From Deinococcus apachensis DSM 19763 (lineage in GTDB: Bacteria; Deinococcota; Deinococci; Deinococcales; Deinococcaceae), in the NCBI RefSeq assembly GCF_000381345.1, contig NZ_KB906399.1:415808-479807 (forward strand): a DNA stretch of 64,000 nt, written 5' to 3'. The translations under genes were made by a program, and so were the position numbers. The notes under the pieces were generated by a model. It saw only the letters and a list, made by a program, of their open reading frames with translations, was not told where the DNA came from and made no database searches. Below, piece after piece: positions 31,367-49,867 of the stretch. Position 1 is the first letter of the stretch. Every line of letters starts with the position of its first letter.

Positions 31367-32146
31367 TCAGCCCTCTTTCTCACCGTACTTGCTCTCCAGG
31401 TAGCGGCGCTGCGCCTCCAGCGTGCGGGTGTGCTGGCCCCGCCGCTCCTGCACGATGCCCTGCATTCGGCGCCCGATCAGGTCAAGCTGACCCAGGAACA
31501 GGCGGTCAGTCTCAGGGGAGCGCGGCGCGGCGTGGTAGGTCCGCAGCAGGTCGGGCAGGTCCTGCTGGGCGGCCTGCCGCGCATCGTAGGCCTCACGGCT
31601 GAGGGAGACGTCATCTGCCGTAGCACGCAGGGCGTCGCGGGTGGCGATCACCGTGGCTTGCAGGGCGGAGCGCGTGGTGGCCGGGAGGACCCGCTCCCCC
31701 GTACGCAGCACGGCGAGCAGACCGGCTTCCCCATCACTCCCTGCCCTTCCCGGTGCGTCAAGCGTGATGGGCTCGGGCTCATCCGCCGCCGTGATCAGGC
31801 ACGAGGCCCGCCGCACCGTCCAGACCACCCCAAAGGCGCCGAGCAGCAGCGTGAAGCCCAGCATCCAGCCCGCCACGTCGCTGCCAAAGGCCGTGCCGAG
31901 CCCCAGCAGCGCGAGCAGCGGCACCAGCAGCAGCGCCCCCAGCACGCTCAGAACGATCAGCACGAGAAGGCCGAGCGCCCGGCGAAGCAGGCTGGCCCCA
32001 CGCTGGACGGGATGACCCGGCCTGCCCGGCGGCAACCAGGGGTCACGGGAGACGCCCGCGTGGCGTGTGGCAGGCTGAATCAGATACCGCACCACACGCG
32101 AGCCGGTGCGGGCAGCGGTGTAGAGGGTGGTGACCGGTGGAGCCAT
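31367..32146 (-). CDS. Membrane protein of unknown function
   Basis: 259 residues from ATG 32146, which has a TACCCT -10 box 6 bases upstream. Basic N-terminal 45 residues, two adjacent TM helices (about 53-80 and 88-112, rich in Leu and Gly), then a soluble, mostly helical C-terminal domain (about 115-259) rich in Arg, Gln and Asp that probably lies in the cytoplasm. No family recognised. It follows mug on the same strand but has its own promoter. Confidence 0.7.
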   Translation of the reverse strand: MAPPVTTLYTAARTGSRVVRYLIQPATRHAGVSRDPWLPPGRPGHPVQRGASLLRRALGLLVLIVLSVLGALLLVPLLALLGLGTAFGSDVAGWMLGFTLLLGAFGVVWTVRRASCLITAADEPEPITLDAPGRAGSDGEAGLLAVLRTGERVLPATTRSALQATVIATRDALRATADDVSLSREAYDARQAAQQDLPDLLRTYHAAPRSPETDRLFLGQLDLIGRRMQGIVQERRGQHTRTLEAQRRYLESKYGEKEG

Positions 32147-32150
32147 ATCC

Positions 32151-33348
<1,198 letters not shown>

Positions 33349-33486
33349 GACGTTATTTGACCGCTCACCGCAAGCGCGGCGGTATAGGAACCGGCACGTT
33401 TGTCCCGTTCGTGAAGGATTCCGGTAGGTGTTTTCAGAAAGCTGTCTGCCCTGGCGCCGCGCCGTTATATTCTCGCAAGACCGGCT

Positions 33487-33503
33487 GGTGTAAGATGTAC
33501 ACC
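33487..33503. promoter_or_regulatory. Candidate operator palindrome upstream of the DUF4032 gene
   Basis: GGTGTA-AGATG-TACACC, perfect 6-bp arms. It lies 15 bases downstream of a TATATT -10-like box (33466-33471) and 75 bases before the start codon, so a bound protein would sit near the transcription start. Confidence 0.5.
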
Positions 33504-33578
33504 AAGACCGGGAGTGTTCCTGCCTTCCCCGGACGAGCATGCCCGGCCCAGGCGCCCCGCGCGCAAGGAGAGCCCCGC

Positions 33579-34508
<930 letters not shown>

Positions 34509-34576
34509 CGGAGGCGGTCAACGGGGCGCGGCACGCAGCGGAGAAGTTCTCCCACGTGCCGCGACCTGCGTTCGGC

Positions 34577-35914
34577 CTACTCCCCCAGCACGTACCCCAC
34601 CAGCGTCCCCACGCCCCAGCCGGTCGCCTGGCCGTCCTTCAGCGCGTTTCCGGCGATGTCGAGGTGCGCCCACGGCCGGGTGACGAACTCGCGCAGGAAA
34701 AGGGCCGCCTTGATGCTGCCCCCCGCCGGGACCATATCGGAATTCCGCAGGTCGGCGAGCGTCTCCTTCTGGAAAGCCTTCAGGTACGGCGCGTGCAGGG
34801 GCATCTCCCAGACGAATTCGCCGAAGGCCTCGGCGCCTGCCTTCAGCCGGGAGGTCAGGTCCACATCGGTGCTGTAGAGGGCCGCAACGTCGTTCCCCAG
34901 GGCAACGGTCTTCGCCCCCGTCAGGGTCGCCACGTCCACGAGTTCGGTCGCGCCCTCATCGCAGGCGACAGCCAGGGCATCGGCGAGGATCAGGCGGCCC
35001 TCGGCGTCGGTGTTCACGATTTCGACGGTCTTGCCGTTCACCGCCCGGTAGATGTCGCCGGGGCGCATGGCATCGGGGCCGACCATGTTCTCGGCGGCGG
35101 GGACGTAGGCGCGGACCTCCACGCCTTCCGGGAGGCGATCACGCAGGGCGCTCAATGCGCGCATCGCCCCCAGCACCGCCGCCGCGCCGCCCATGTCGCC
35201 CTTCATGGTGGTCATCCCCGCGGCGGGCTTGATGGAGTAGCCGCCCGTGTCGAAGGTGATCCCCTTGCCGACGAGGGCGATGACACGCTGCACTTCTCCC
35301 CGGGCCGGAAGCGTCACACGGATCAGGCGCGGCCCACCCGCGCTGCCCGCCGCCACCGCCGTCAGCAGGCCCATGCCCCGCGCCTCGATCTCGGTGCCGT
35401 CCCACACGTCCACGTCGGCGCCCAGGGTGTCGAGACGGCGGGCCTCGCGGGCCAACATGGCCGGATTGAGGACGTTCGCCGGAGCGTTCACCAGGTCGCG
35501 GGCAAAGCGGACGCCCGCCATGAGGGCTTCTACCCGGTCCAGGCTTTCGGCTGACAGGCCTTCCACGGTCAGTTCGCCGGGTTCAGGCCTGGCCTCCGAA
35601 CGGTAACGGGAATCCTGAGCGCCTGCCGTGAGGGCGGCGAGCGCCAGAGCCTCGGCGTGGGCCGTCTCCCCCACCCGCACCGTCCGCGCCTCCAGGTCGG
35701 TCGCCAGTTTGACGAGGGCGGTGCCAAGCTCGCGGGCCTGGGCCGCGTCCGGGGGTGGCAGCGCGACAGCCTCGTCCCCCTCTTCAGCCCGTGTGAGCAG
35801 ACGGACCGTGCCCGGCTTCAGGTCGCGTGTGATCCGCTCGGGCACGTCCACCCGTCCCTCCTCGAGAAACGTCAGGGTGAGGTCCGCCCGCGCCAGCTCG
35901 TTGACGAGTTGCAT
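34577..35914 (-). CDS. Leucyl aminopeptidase, M17 family
   Basis: 445 residues. N-terminal macro-like domain (1 to about 150) and C-terminal catalytic domain with two-metal motifs: VGKGITFDTGGYSIKP and, downstream, NTDAEGRLILADAL (the M17 signature). Hexameric cytosolic enzyme that trims N-terminal residues. Start ATG 35914 is supported by a TTTACT box 7 bases upstream; the frame runs 36 codons further into the CRISPR remnant, which I reject. Confidence 0.93.
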   Translation of the reverse strand: MQLVNELARADLTLTFLEEGRVDVPERITRDLKPGTVRLLTRAEEGDEAVALPPPDAAQARELGTALVKLATDLEARTVRVGETAHAEALALAALTAGAQDSRYRSEARPEPGELTVEGLSAESLDRVEALMAGVRFARDLVNAPANVLNPAMLAREARRLDTLGADVDVWDGTEIEARGMGLLTAVAAGSAGGPRLIRVTLPARGEVQRVIALVGKGITFDTGGYSIKPAAGMTTMKGDMGGAAAVLGAMRALSALRDRLPEGVEVRAYVPAAENMVGPDAMRPGDIYRAVNGKTVEIVNTDAEGRLILADALAVACDEGATELVDVATLTGAKTVALGNDVAALYSTDVDLTSRLKAGAEAFGEFVWEMPLHAPYLKAFQKETLADLRNSDMVPAGGSIKAALFLREFVTRPWAHLDIAGNALKDGQATGWGVGTLVGYVLGE

Positions 35915-35921
35915 GGGAGGC

Positions 35922-35927
35922 AGTAAA
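35922..35927 (-). promoter_or_regulatory. -10 box of the M17 aminopeptidase gene
   Basis: TTTACT on the minus strand 7 bases before ATG 35914. Confidence 0.4.
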
Positions 35928-35950
35928 GCACGGGGGGGAGGGCAAGGCGT

Positions 35951-36098
35951 CAAAGCATTCCCACAGAGGTGGGGAACGCGCGGCGTAAGCAGCAGCACCG
36001 TGGCGTACCGGTTCATCCCCACACCCGTGGGGAACGCCCCGGCGCACTTTCTTAATCTGCTCGGCCAGCCGGTTCATCCCCACACCCGTGGGGAACGC
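35951..36098 (-). CRISPR. Short type I-E-like CRISPR array remnant
   Basis: Two identical 29-base repeats at 36009-36037 and 36070-36098 are separated by a 32-base spacer. A third, degenerate repeat is at 35951-35979 (about 8 mismatches, gap of 29 bases). Read on the minus strand the repeat begins GCGTTCCCCACGGGTGTGGG and ends GATGAACCG, the palindromic form of type I-E repeats. The degenerate copy at the low-coordinate end is where the trailer end should be if transcription is on the minus strand. The leader would then lie near 36099-36145, where a MITE-like element begins. No cas genes are in the window. Confidence 0.85.
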
Positions 36099-36144
36099 AC
36101 TCTCAAAGTACAATGGCAAGCCGAGCCTCCCCCTTCGAAAGTCT

Positions 36145-36286
36145 CTAGTGGGGCGAGTCAGAAGACGCTGAATGGTATTTCCGGGGTCGGGGGGGCAAAC
36201 TGGAGGCGAGCGCTTATGTGACTCTGCCCGAATGGCGTCGCTGACGCACAGCAAAGTGTTCAAGGTCTTCTGACTCACTCCACTAG
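36145..36286. mobile_element. 142-bp MITE-like element beside the CRISPR remnant
   Basis: Near-perfect inverted ends: CTAGTGGGGCGAGTCAGAAG(AC) at 36145-36166 and its complement at 36265-36286, 20 of 22 bases matching. Both ends carry CTAG, which may be a 4-bp target duplication (IS5 targets CTAG-like sites), leaving 18-bp terminal inverted repeats. The interior has no coding capacity. It could be mobilised by an IS elsewhere in the genome. Confidence 0.7.
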
Positions 36287-36493
36287 TGGCCGGGGTAATC
36301 CGCCCTACAAACTGTCAAGTTTCCCGGAGGTCATCTCCCCGGGCTGATGGTGCAGGTCAGGAGGTACACACGGCAACCGGGGGCAGCCCGGTGCAGATTC
36401 TCTGGTTGAGGAGATGATTGTGGGGGTGCAAGGTCAGCCACGCGTTTTGCGACCCCAGCCGTCCCCGCCCCCTCGCGTATACTCCTGTCTACT
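36287..36493. other. Region between the MITE and the asp23 gene
   Basis: 207 bases. A small imperfect hairpin CCCGGAG-GTCAT-CTCCCCGGG near 36323 and a TATACT box at 36478-36483 were seen, and nothing else recognisable. Confidence 0.5.
36478..36483 (+). promoter_or_regulatory. -10 box of asp23-fakA
   Basis: TATACT 10 bases before GTG 36494. Confidence 0.5.
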
Positions 36494-38435
<1,942 letters not shown>

Positions 38436-38449
38436 TTGGACGAGGAGGG

Positions 38450-38484
38450 GCGGCGGCTGAGCAAAGGCCGCCGCTCTTCTTTTC
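38450..38484 (+). terminator. Intrinsic terminator after fakA
   Basis: GCGGCGGC (38450-38457) pairs with GCCGCCGC (38467-38474), 9-base loop, followed by TCTTCTTTTC. Confidence 0.85.
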
Positions 38485-39466
38485 AATCCCCCTCGAAAAT
38501 ATCCAGCGGCAGGAACGCGCTCACCGTGTAGTTCGGCGCGTCCACGATCTGGCTGATCTTGAGGTCCACGCAGGCGCTCGCCAGCACGTAGGCCTCCTCC
38601 AGCGTCAGGCCGCGTGCCTGGAGGCGATGCAGCAGCGCGCGTAGGGCGATCCGGGCTGCCGTCATGAGTTCGGGATGGTGACCAGTCGTCGCGTGCCAGC
38701 GGGTGCTCGTGCCGCCTTGGGTGGGGGTGATGAACTCGGGAGTTGTTAACCCTGCTCCGCGTTCCAGCCTGAAGCGCAACGTCACCTGTCCGGCGCACTC
38801 GATGCCAGTGCCGCTGAGTTCGCCGTCTCCCTGCGCCGCGTGCAGGTCGCCGACGGAGAACAGGGCACCAGGCACCTCGACAGGCAGGAACAGGGTGCTT
38901 CCCGCCACCAGTTGCCGGATGTCCATGTTGCCGCCCACCTGCCGGGGCGGGGCGGTCGGGTGGGGACCGGGGGCCGCGGGGGCGACGCCCATCACGCCGG
39001 GGAAGGGGGCGAGTGGCAGGCGGATACCCGGGCGGAAGTCCGTGTGCGTCCGCTCTCGCAGGTCCCAGAGGTGGGTGTAGGGTTGAAGTCCTTCCTCAGC
39101 CAGCACCGCGTCCAGCAGGCCAATACCGTTCGGGCGGCAGCCGGTCCAGCCCCAGTCGGCGGTCCGCGCCTCCAGAATATCGATCTGTAAAGCATCCCCC
39201 GACTCCGCGCCCTCCACGAAGACGGGGCCGGTGAGCGGATGGCCGCGTGGCCCCTCCCGCTGGGGGAAAGCATCGGCGGCAGCGAGGGCGACGAGTTCGG
39301 CCGCGCCGGTGAGTTCCCCCGCCACCGCTCGCCGGGCCACCCCTCCATCCGAGGCGTCCAGGGTTTCGAAGGAGACCGTATCGCCGGGGCGGATAGTCAG
39401 GGCAGGAGGCAAGCTGTTGTCCCAGACGGTGTGAATGCTGTCGGTGCCAAGGGAGTGCTCGCTCAT
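38483..39466 (-). CDS. Acetamidase/formamidase family protein
   Basis: 327 residues, FmdA_AmdA family. Typical elements: TVWDNSLPPALTIRPGDTVS at the start, GHPLTGPVFVEGAESGD near 78, and SVGDLHAAQGDGELSGTGIE near 215. It hydrolyses formamide or short amides to ammonia and acid. Start ATG 39466 has a TACTCT box 8 bases upstream and is only 30 bases from the divergent murF start. Confidence 0.92.
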   Translation of the reverse strand: MSEHSLGTDSIHTVWDNSLPPALTIRPGDTVSFETLDASDGGVARRAVAGELTGAAELVALAAADAFPQREGPRGHPLTGPVFVEGAESGDALQIDILEARTADWGWTGCRPNGIGLLDAVLAEEGLQPYTHLWDLRERTHTDFRPGIRLPLAPFPGVMGVAPAAPGPHPTAPPRQVGGNMDIRQLVAGSTLFLPVEVPGALFSVGDLHAAQGDGELSGTGIECAGQVTLRFRLERGAGLTTPEFITPTQGGTSTRWHATTGHHPELMTAARIALRALLHRLQARGLTLEEAYVLASACVDLKISQIVDAPNYTVSAFLPLDIFEGD

Positions 39467-39474
39467 GGCTTCCC

Positions 39475-39490
39475 AGAGTACGGGTATTCT
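39475..39490. promoter_or_regulatory. Back-to-back -10 boxes of the amidase and murF genes
   Basis: TACTCT on the minus strand (39480 to 39475) serves the amidase and TATTCT on the plus strand (39485-39490) serves murF. Only 4 bases separate them, so the two polymerases would compete. Confidence 0.55.
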
Positions 39491-39496
39491 CCCCCC

Positions 39497-40786
39497 ATGC
39501 TCGACCCCCACGCCGCCCTGCCGTTCACTGCCGACGTTCACCCGGGGGCGCGGCCCGCCCTCCGCCTGACCTGGGACTCGCGCGAGACTTCCCCGGAAGT
39601 CGCCTTCGTCGCCCTCCCCGGCGAGCGGATGCACGGGAACCGGTTCTTGGAGGCGGCACTCTCTGCAGGCGCTCCCTTCGTGCTGACCGACCTCGACGTG
39701 GAGCGGGCGGTGCGGGTGACGGATGCCCGGGAGGCGTTGTTCGCCTGGGCACGGGCAGAGCGGGCCAGGAACCCCCTCGTCGTGGGCATCACGGGCAGCG
39801 TGGGCAAGACGACCGCGAAGAATTACGCGGCGGCGGCGCTGGAGGCCCACTTCATGCCTGTGTACAACACCATGCCCGCCATCGCCTGCTTCCTGATCGA
39901 GTTCGGGGGAAGCGGGCGGCCCCTGGTCGTCGAGATGGGGATTGACCAGGTGGGTGAGATGGCCGAACTCGTGGGCCTCGTTCACCCCGACGTGGGCGTG
40001 GTCACGAGCATCGGGGAGGCGCACTTGGAGCAGCTCGGCAGCCTGGAGGGCGTGGCGCGGGAGAAGGGGGTGATCTTGCAGGGGGCGCGGGGACTGGTGG
40101 GCACCCAGGCGGCCCCGTGGTATCCCGGCGTCCCCACCTACGGCTTCGGGGAGGGGGTGACCTACGCGGGGGAGAATTTGGAGGTCACGCCGGAGGGCGC
40201 CCGCTTCACCTTCCGCGGTGTGCCCGTCACTCTGCCGCTCGCCTCCCGGGTACAGGCAGAGGCGGCCGTGCTGGGGCTGGCGCTGACGCTAGAGGCGGGG
40301 GTGCCTCTGGAGGATGCGGCAGCACGGCTCGCCGGAGTGCAGGTGCCGGGGGGCCGTTACCGGGTCCACCCCGGGCGCTTTACTGTGATTGACGACGCCT
40401 ACAACGCCTCACCGCTCGCCGTGACCGCCGCACTGGATGCCCTCGCCACCTTCCCGGGCCGCCGAATTAGCGTGCTGGGCCGGATGCTGGAGCTGGGCGA
40501 CACGGAGCGGGAGCTGCACGCCCGGGTGGGAGCCCATGCAAGGCAGCGGGCCGACCTGACGTTTGGGGTGGGGGCCTTCGCCGCCGAGCTGGGCGACCGG
40601 GCCTACCCCACCGTCCCCGACCTCCTCGCCGACCTGCTGACCGAGGTGCGGGATGGAGACGTGGTGCTCGTCAAGGCGAGCCGCGGCATCTCCTGGACGC
40701 CCGAGCGGCGGGCGCAGGAGGGCGTGGGGCTGGACGTGGTGGTGGAGGCGCTGCTGGGGGAGCGGTCAGCGGGCAGCCGTCAGTAA
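39497..40786 (+). CDS. murF: UDP-N-acetylmuramoyl-tripeptide--D-alanyl-D-alanine ligase
   Basis: 429 residues, Mur ligase with three domains: N-terminal UDP-binding (1-90), central ATPase (about 95-290) with the P-loop GITGSVGKTTAKNY, and C-terminal (about 295-429) starting near GRYRVHPGRFTVIDDAYNAS. It adds D-Ala-D-Ala, or the dipeptide in use, to the peptidoglycan precursor in the cytoplasm. MurF and MurE share these motifs; the DDAYNASP and YNTMPAIACFLIEF features favour MurF. It starts 6 bases after a TATTCT box. No other mur gene is adjacent. Confidence 0.88.
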   Translation: MLDPHAALPFTADVHPGARPALRLTWDSRETSPEVAFVALPGERMHGNRFLEAALSAGAPFVLTDLDVERAVRVTDAREALFAWARAERARNPLVVGITGSVGKTTAKNYAAAALEAHFMPVYNTMPAIACFLIEFGGSGRPLVVEMGIDQVGEMAELVGLVHPDVGVVTSIGEAHLEQLGSLEGVAREKGVILQGARGLVGTQAAPWYPGVPTYGFGEGVTYAGENLEVTPEGARFTFRGVPVTLPLASRVQAEAAVLGLALTLEAGVPLEDAAARLAGVQVPGGRYRVHPGRFTVIDDAYNASPLAVTAALDALATFPGRRISVLGRMLELGDTERELHARVGAHARQRADLTFGVGAFAAELGDRAYPTVPDLLADLLTEVRDGDVVLVKASRGISWTPERRAQEGVGLDVVVEALLGERSAGSRQ

Positions 40787-40838
40787 AAGCAGGACGGTAG
40801 TGGCAGGTCGCCCCATACCTTCTCAGCTGCCGCCAGGG

Positions 40839-40844
40839 AACAAT
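40839..40844 (+). promoter_or_regulatory. -10-like box of the lipoprotein gene
   Basis: AACAAT 6 bases before ATG 40851, close to the TACAAT form. Confidence 0.35.
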
Positions 40845-40850
40845 GGCCCC

Positions 40851-41621
40851 ATGCGCCGCTCCTTCTTCTCGGCCCTCGCCCCGCTGCTCCTGATCGCCGC
40901 ATGTGCCCCGGCGCCCATGTCCCGAGCGTCCAGCCCCAGCTCGGCCCCGGGGCCAGCCGTCCCTGCCTCGGCCTTCAGCGCCGCCTTCGCCCCTGAGGGC
41001 GTGGCCTGGGTGGACCAGGGGCAGGCCTGCGTGGCCCGGGCGCCGTCCTACCGTCCCGCTTGCCCGAGGCTGCCGGGACGGGTGTCGGCGGTCGGCTGGA
41101 ACGGGGGGAACGCCTGGGCCGCCCTGCCGGGAGTGGGCCTGCTCGTCACGCTCGACCTGGCGGCCCGGTCGGTTCCGGTGGGGCGGGTCGTCGCCCTCTC
41201 GGCCACCCGTGCCTACCGCGAGGACGGCAGCGCCGTGACCTACGACGGCGCGGCGACGACCGGTGTGGCGGGCGCCCCCTCGGCGGCGGTCACCGGGGGC
41301 GACGGGCAGGATTACGTGCTGCTGGCTGGGGCCCTGCTGCGGGTATCGGACGGAACGGTGCTGGAGCGCGTCGCCGGGCCGCTGCTGGAAGTCACGCCGA
41401 CCGGGGCGCGCTCGACCAACCTGCCGTCCGTGACCACCCTGGCCGGGACGTACCGCCTCACTGGCACGGCGCTACAGCGGCTCGACGCGGCGGGGCGGGT
41501 GCTGAAAAGCGTGCCCCACGGGCCGGGGCGGGTCGGCGTGGTGGGCGGGGACCTGGTGACCGTCTCGCCGGGCGGCGCGGTGCGGGTGTTCGGCAGCGAC
41601 CTGCAACCCGTGAGCCGCTGA
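40851..41621 (+). CDS. Putative lipoprotein
   Basis: 256 residues. Signal peptide with lipobox LLLIAAC (Cys18), then a Pro/Ser/Ala-rich linker to about 45 and a beta-rich domain made of short repeated strands, which looks like a small beta-propeller or WD-like surface domain. No family recognised. It is 64 bases downstream of murF with its own -10-like box. A terminator follows at 41659-41682. Confidence 0.75.
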   Translation: MRRSFFSALAPLLLIAACAPAPMSRASSPSSAPGPAVPASAFSAAFAPEGVAWVDQGQACVARAPSYRPACPRLPGRVSAVGWNGGNAWAALPGVGLLVTLDLAARSVPVGRVVALSATRAYREDGSAVTYDGAATTGVAGAPSAAVTGGDGQDYVLLAGALLRVSDGTVLERVAGPLLEVTPTGARSTNLPSVTTLAGTYRLTGTALQRLDAAGRVLKSVPHGPGRVGVVGGDLVTVSPGGAVRVFGSDLQPVSR

Positions 41622-41856
41622 ACCCCGCTTTGGCCTTCATCTTTCGGGGGTCCCCCTTCGGCCTTTCACAGGCCGATTTTTTACCGTCCTACACGCCGTA
41701 ATTCTCCTGTCAGAGTTCCGTAAGCGGGCGAATGGTTGCATGAGCCGTTCATGCCGCCTGCCTTTGCCCTTTTACCCCGTCCAGCCTCTCCCCGCCATGC
41801 CGGAGTGGTCCTGGCGCCCATGAGAAAACGCTGAAGCCTGCTCCTCGGGAGGGAGA
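41622..41856. other. Region upstream of the pilus operon
   Basis: 235 bases. It contains the terminator at 41659-41682; the rest is leader and promoter region of pilM. A clear promoter was not identified. Confidence 0.5.
41659..41682 (+). terminator. Intrinsic terminator after the lipoprotein gene
   Basis: CGGCCT-TTCAC-AGGCCG followed by A and six Ts. Confidence 0.85.
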
Positions 41857-43027
<1,171 letters not shown>

Positions 43028-43035
<8 letters not shown>

Positions 43036-43717
43036 GATCAACCTGCTGCCGCAGCAGGAGCGCCGGGGCACCCGCCCGGATGCCTGGCGCTACGCAACCT
43101 ACGCGATCCTGCCCCTGACCGCCGCCGCCATCCTGATTCCCGAACTCACCCTGGGCTCGCGGATCAGCACCCTGCAAAACGAGCGGGACCAACTGAACGG
43201 CGAGATCGCCGCGCTGACGCCCACCAAGCAGGAGTACGACCGGCTTCAGGGCGAGCAGCGCACCCTGGAGGAGGTCACGGCAGTCGCCACACTGCTCCGG
43301 GACAGCAAGACCTACTGGACGAACGACGTGGCGGCCTTCTCCGCGCAGCTTCCGCGGGGCGGCGGGGTGGCAATCACGTCCATGAACGTTAAGCCCCTTG
43401 ATCCGGGCGCCCTCGCCTCCATGCAGCAGGGCGGAGTCTACGCCGGGAAGAACGTGGTGCGCGAGATTGACCTCTCGGGCACCGCGAGGAGCCAGCAGTC
43501 GGTCGTGAACTTCCTGAACACCTATGAGAACAGCCCCAACTTCGCCGTGAACTTCCGCAGCCTGCAACAGGACGGCGACACGGGCCGCTACACCTTCGCC
43601 GCGTCGGTGGGCGTGGTGGGTCAGGCGGCCACCCCGGCGCCCGGCGCGACCGGAAGCGGCGCTCCGCCCTCCGCCCCCATCGCATCCGCCCCGGCGGGAG
43701 GCACTGATGTCCGTTAA
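43028..43717 (+). CDS. pilN: Type IV pilus assembly protein PilN
   Basis: 229 residues from GTG 43028. The N-terminal cytoplasmic INLLPQ motif (residues 4-9) that docks on PilM is present. One TM at about 23-42, then a coiled coil (about 45-80) and a ferredoxin-like periplasmic domain (about 95-200). The C-terminal 30 residues are Pro/Ala/Gly-rich. It overlaps both neighbours, so the three genes are translationally coupled. Confidence 0.92.
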
Positions 43718-44344
43718 GCTCGCCCCCCGTTCCCTCTTCCTGATTGTCCTGGGCGTGTGCGTGCTCGTGCTGCTGTGCTGGTACCTGATGCGCTACCAGG
43801 CCCGCCAGCAGGAGATCAGCCTGCTTCAGGGCGAGCTGGAGACCACCCGCATGAACGCCGACCGCTACCGCGCTGCGCAGCGTGGCCTGCCCGAGCTGAA
43901 GACCACCGTCGCCCGGTTGAACACCGAGCGCGACCAGTTCCTGCGGGCACTCCCCGCCAACGCGCAGTTCGGCACCGTCCTCGACGAGATGCGGCGCAAC
44001 GTGCTCGCGGCGGGCGCGGAGATGACCACCTTCAACGTGCAGACCGGGACCGCCACCGGCCTTCCCGCCGGGGTGCGGCCCATCAACCTGAACCTGGGAG
44101 TCAGCGGGCCGTTCGCGGCCGTGTTCCGGGCGCTGCGGTCGATGGAGACCATGAACCGCTTCACGACGGTGGGTGGGGTGAATCTGCAACTGCCGCAGGC
44201 GACCTCCTTTAATCCCAAGCTGGAGGGCACGCTGAACCTCACCGTGTACACCTTCGATCCGGCGCAGGCCGCCGCGCCTGGCGGCACGGGCACAGCCCCG
44301 GCGGCCCCCACCGCACCGCCCGCTGCCCCCCAGGGAGGCACCCA

Positions 44345-44348
<4 letters not shown>
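43707..44348 (+). CDS. pilO: Type IV pilus assembly protein PilO
   Basis: 213 residues. TM at about 8-26, periplasmic coiled coil (about 28-75) and ferredoxin-like domain (about 85-185, including LPANAQFGTVLDEMRRNVLA). It pairs with PilN to link the cytoplasmic platform to the secretin. A low-complexity Pro/Ala tail follows. The start overlaps pilN by 11 bases and the stop overlaps the next gene by 4 bases. Confidence 0.92.
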
Positions 44349-47875
<3,527 letters not shown>

Positions 47876-47892
47876 CCCTCTTCAAGGCGGGC

Positions 47893-47918
47893 GGGCGGTT
47901 TCCTGCGAGGAACTGCCC
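47893..47918 (+). terminator. Hairpin after pilQ
   Basis: GGGCGG(T)TTCCT (47893-47904) pairs with AGGAACTGCCC (47908-47918), with one bulge and a 3-base loop. No T-tract follows, so it is only a probable terminator. Confidence 0.45.
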
Positions 47919-47964
47919 GCCCTGCCGTCTGGGCAGCCTGTCTTCCCGCCTCCCCGCCCAACGC

Positions 47965-47970
47965 TAGATT
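47965..47970 (+). promoter_or_regulatory. -10 box of aroC (leaderless type)
   Basis: TAGATT 6 bases before ATG 47977. Confidence 0.55.
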
Positions 47971-47976
47971 CCCCCC

Positions 47977-49125
<1,149 letters not shown>

Positions 49126-49263
49126 GCACCGGATGGCCCTGGCCGAGAGGGTGGACTTGGCGCTGAGCGAAGCCCTGTTGTGGCCTGACGTTCCCGAGGG
49201 CGCAGCGCCGGAGGGTGGAGCACCCGAGAGTGTAGGCGTCACGCTGCCTCACAGGCTTTCCTC

Positions 49264-49269
49264 TAGACT
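49264..49269 (+). promoter_or_regulatory. -10 box of aroK (leaderless type)
   Basis: TAGACT 7 bases before ATG 49277. Confidence 0.5.
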
Positions 49270-49276
49270 GTCCCCC

Positions 49277-49853
<577 letters not shown>

Positions 49854-49867
<14 letters not shown>

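Noticed and set aside
35945..36022. N-terminal extension of the M17 aminopeptidase into the CRISPR remnant
   Set aside because: The extra 36 codons are CRISPR repeat sequence, and a -10-like box precedes the family start at 35914.
36287..36490. A structured RNA such as SRP RNA between the MITE and asp23
   Set aside because: Only a small imperfect hairpin is visible; none of the SRP loop signatures or long stems could be found.
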